DNA of 8,496 nucleotides. It comes from an uncultured Leucothrix sp. (lineage in GTDB: Bacteria > Pseudomonadota > Gammaproteobacteria > Thiotrichales > Thiotrichaceae). Shown here piece after piece: positions 7,857 to 8,496 of this stretch (positions within the stretch are counted from its first letter, which is position 1; each line of letters opens with the position of its first letter). The notes under the pieces were generated by a model that searched no databases, was not told the origin of the DNA, and saw only the letters and a program-made list of their open reading frames with translations. The position numbers were made by a program, and so were the translations under genes. Location: assembly GCA_937923375.1 (NCBI GenBank), contig CALAJG010000240.1, positions 1 to 8,496 on the forward strand. Reading direction: 5' to 3'.

Positions 7857-7889
7857 TTGAGGTGCTGTAATTTATTGGCAGCACCTCAA
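7857..7889. terminator. Perfect 11-bp hairpin between convergent genes, probable bidirectional terminator
   Basis: TTGAGGTGCTG at 7857-7867 and CAGCACCTCAA at 7879-7889 are exact reverse complements around an 11-base loop. It starts six bases after the giant gene's stop codon and ends 17 bases short of the stop of the - strand gene. Neither side has a good T run, so it may act as a 3' end stabiliser or depend on other factors for termination. Its position between two convergent stops makes a transcript-end role likely for both genes. Confidence 0.65.
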
Positions 7890-7905
7890 CTTAAGTGCGT
7901 AGTGA

Positions 7906-8496
7906 TTAATATCCCCTTTCCGGCTGCACAGGATTCAACAACTCCTTGCCAGCAAGATGCAACTCCATGTTCCGAAAAAACAGCCCCAGCGTCATCGGGA
8001 TATATGCATCCCCATCATCCGCTGAAATATGCGGGGTAATAACAAGGTTTTTAGTGTGCCAAAGCCTCGATGATTCATCGATAGGCTCAGGGTCAAACAC
8101 ATCTAAAATCGCATTCGCTAAACTACCTTCTTCTAACTTATCGCAGAGCGCATTGTAGTCCATAATGGCCTCGCGGCCGATATTGATAATGCCCGCCGTG
8201 GTTTTCATTAAATCGAGCCGCCTGCGATCCAGCAATCCACGCGTTTCCGGCGTGTCCGGAGTTGCCGCTAAAACATAATCCGCTTTTGGTAACACCTCAT
8301 CTAACTGGTCAGTCGTCACAATTTCATCGCACCCATCAACCGACTGGCCACTGCGATTCACGCCAATAACATGAACGCCAAGCGCCTGCACTTTTTTAGC
8401 GGCCGCACCCCCCAAGCTTCCCGTGCCAATCACAACCAGCGTTTTGCCGGCAATCGGCGACGCATAGAGCGAGTCGTAGATGCGTTTGTTTTGATT
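7906..8496 (-). CDS. D-2-hydroxyacid dehydrogenase, NAD(P)-binding and C-terminal part (5' end cut by window edge)
   Basis: Open to the right edge, giving 196 visible residues; the GTG at 8433 is internal, since the frame continues upstream as NQNKRIYDSLYASPIAGKTL. Enzymes of this family interconvert 2-oxo acids and D-2-hydroxy acids with NAD(P)H in the cytoplasm. Counting from the edge, the Rossmann motif GTGSLG spans 24-29. Asn47-Arg48-Ser49 follow the second beta strand where NAD-preferring members carry Asp, which suggests NADPH preference. The catalytic set is complete: Arg108 in INIGRE, Glu137 in DVFDPEPID and His156 in ITPHIS. Glu109 replaces the Gly that normally follows the catalytic Arg. 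The C-terminus NPVQPERGY matches the tail I recall for this group. About 100 N-terminal residues lie outside. The exact substrate (glyoxylate/hydroxypyruvate type or other) cannot be decided. It converges on the giant gene and shares the hairpin with it. Confidence 0.9.
   Translation of the reverse strand, partial: NQNKRIYDSLYASPIAGKTLVVIGTGSLGGAAAKKVQALGVHVIGVNRSGQSVDGCDEIVTTDQLDEVLPKADYVLAATPDTPETRGLLDRRRLDLMKTTAGIINIGREAIMDYNALCDKLEEGSLANAILDVFDPEPIDESSRLWHTKNLVITPHISADDGDAYIPMTLGLFFRNMELHLAGKELLNPVQPERGY

Noticed and set aside
7946..8158. 70-codon + strand open frame near the right end, and a similar one at 7848-8039
   Set aside because: Both are antisense to the dehydrogenase, whose catalytic motifs prove the - strand frame; the second also spans the hairpin.
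1..8496. CRISPR array, tRNA, insertion sequence, integrase or phage attachment site
   Set aside because: No regularly spaced direct repeats, cloverleaf, transposase or integrase motifs, or paired terminal repeats were seen on either strand.

Overview
The window looks like ordinary chromosomal DNA of a Gram-negative bacterium, most likely a marine-type gammaproteobacterium. That placement is an inference from gene content (DUF2306 membrane protein, membrane-anchored alpha/beta hydrolase, YihX-like HAD protein, D-2-hydroxyacid dehydrogenase ending in the NPVxPExGY-type tail) and from moderate base composition. No rRNA or other phylogenetic marker is present.

Layout: four genes read on the + strand and one on the - strand. 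The left edge cuts a DUF2306 membrane protein (to 349). It is followed after 14 bases by a membrane-anchored alpha/beta hydrolase (364-1095), then by a HAD-superfamily hydrolase (1171-1734). These three are closely spaced and may be co-transcribed. A 183-base gap holds a stem-loop and two candidate promoters. It leads into one very large gene (1918-7851) for a 1977-residue exported protein made of immunoglobulin-like and calcium-type surface modules: DUF11-type repeats, a GEVED module and an SdrD_B-type module. A long perfect hairpin (7857-7889) separates it from a convergent - strand D-2-hydroxyacid dehydrogenase, which is cut by the right edge.

The most interesting items are two. First, the giant surface protein has an architecture I associate more with cell-wall-anchored Gram-positive proteins, yet it carries no visible anchor or sorting signal. 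Its first ~680 mature residues and a 200-residue middle domain are not confidently assignable. Second, the alpha/beta hydrolase appears to have lost about 40 residues in frame between its oxyanion-hole HG motif and the later GYLE segment, while keeping Ser, Asp and His of the triad. I see no phage, transposon, CRISPR, toxin-antitoxin or defence system in the window.
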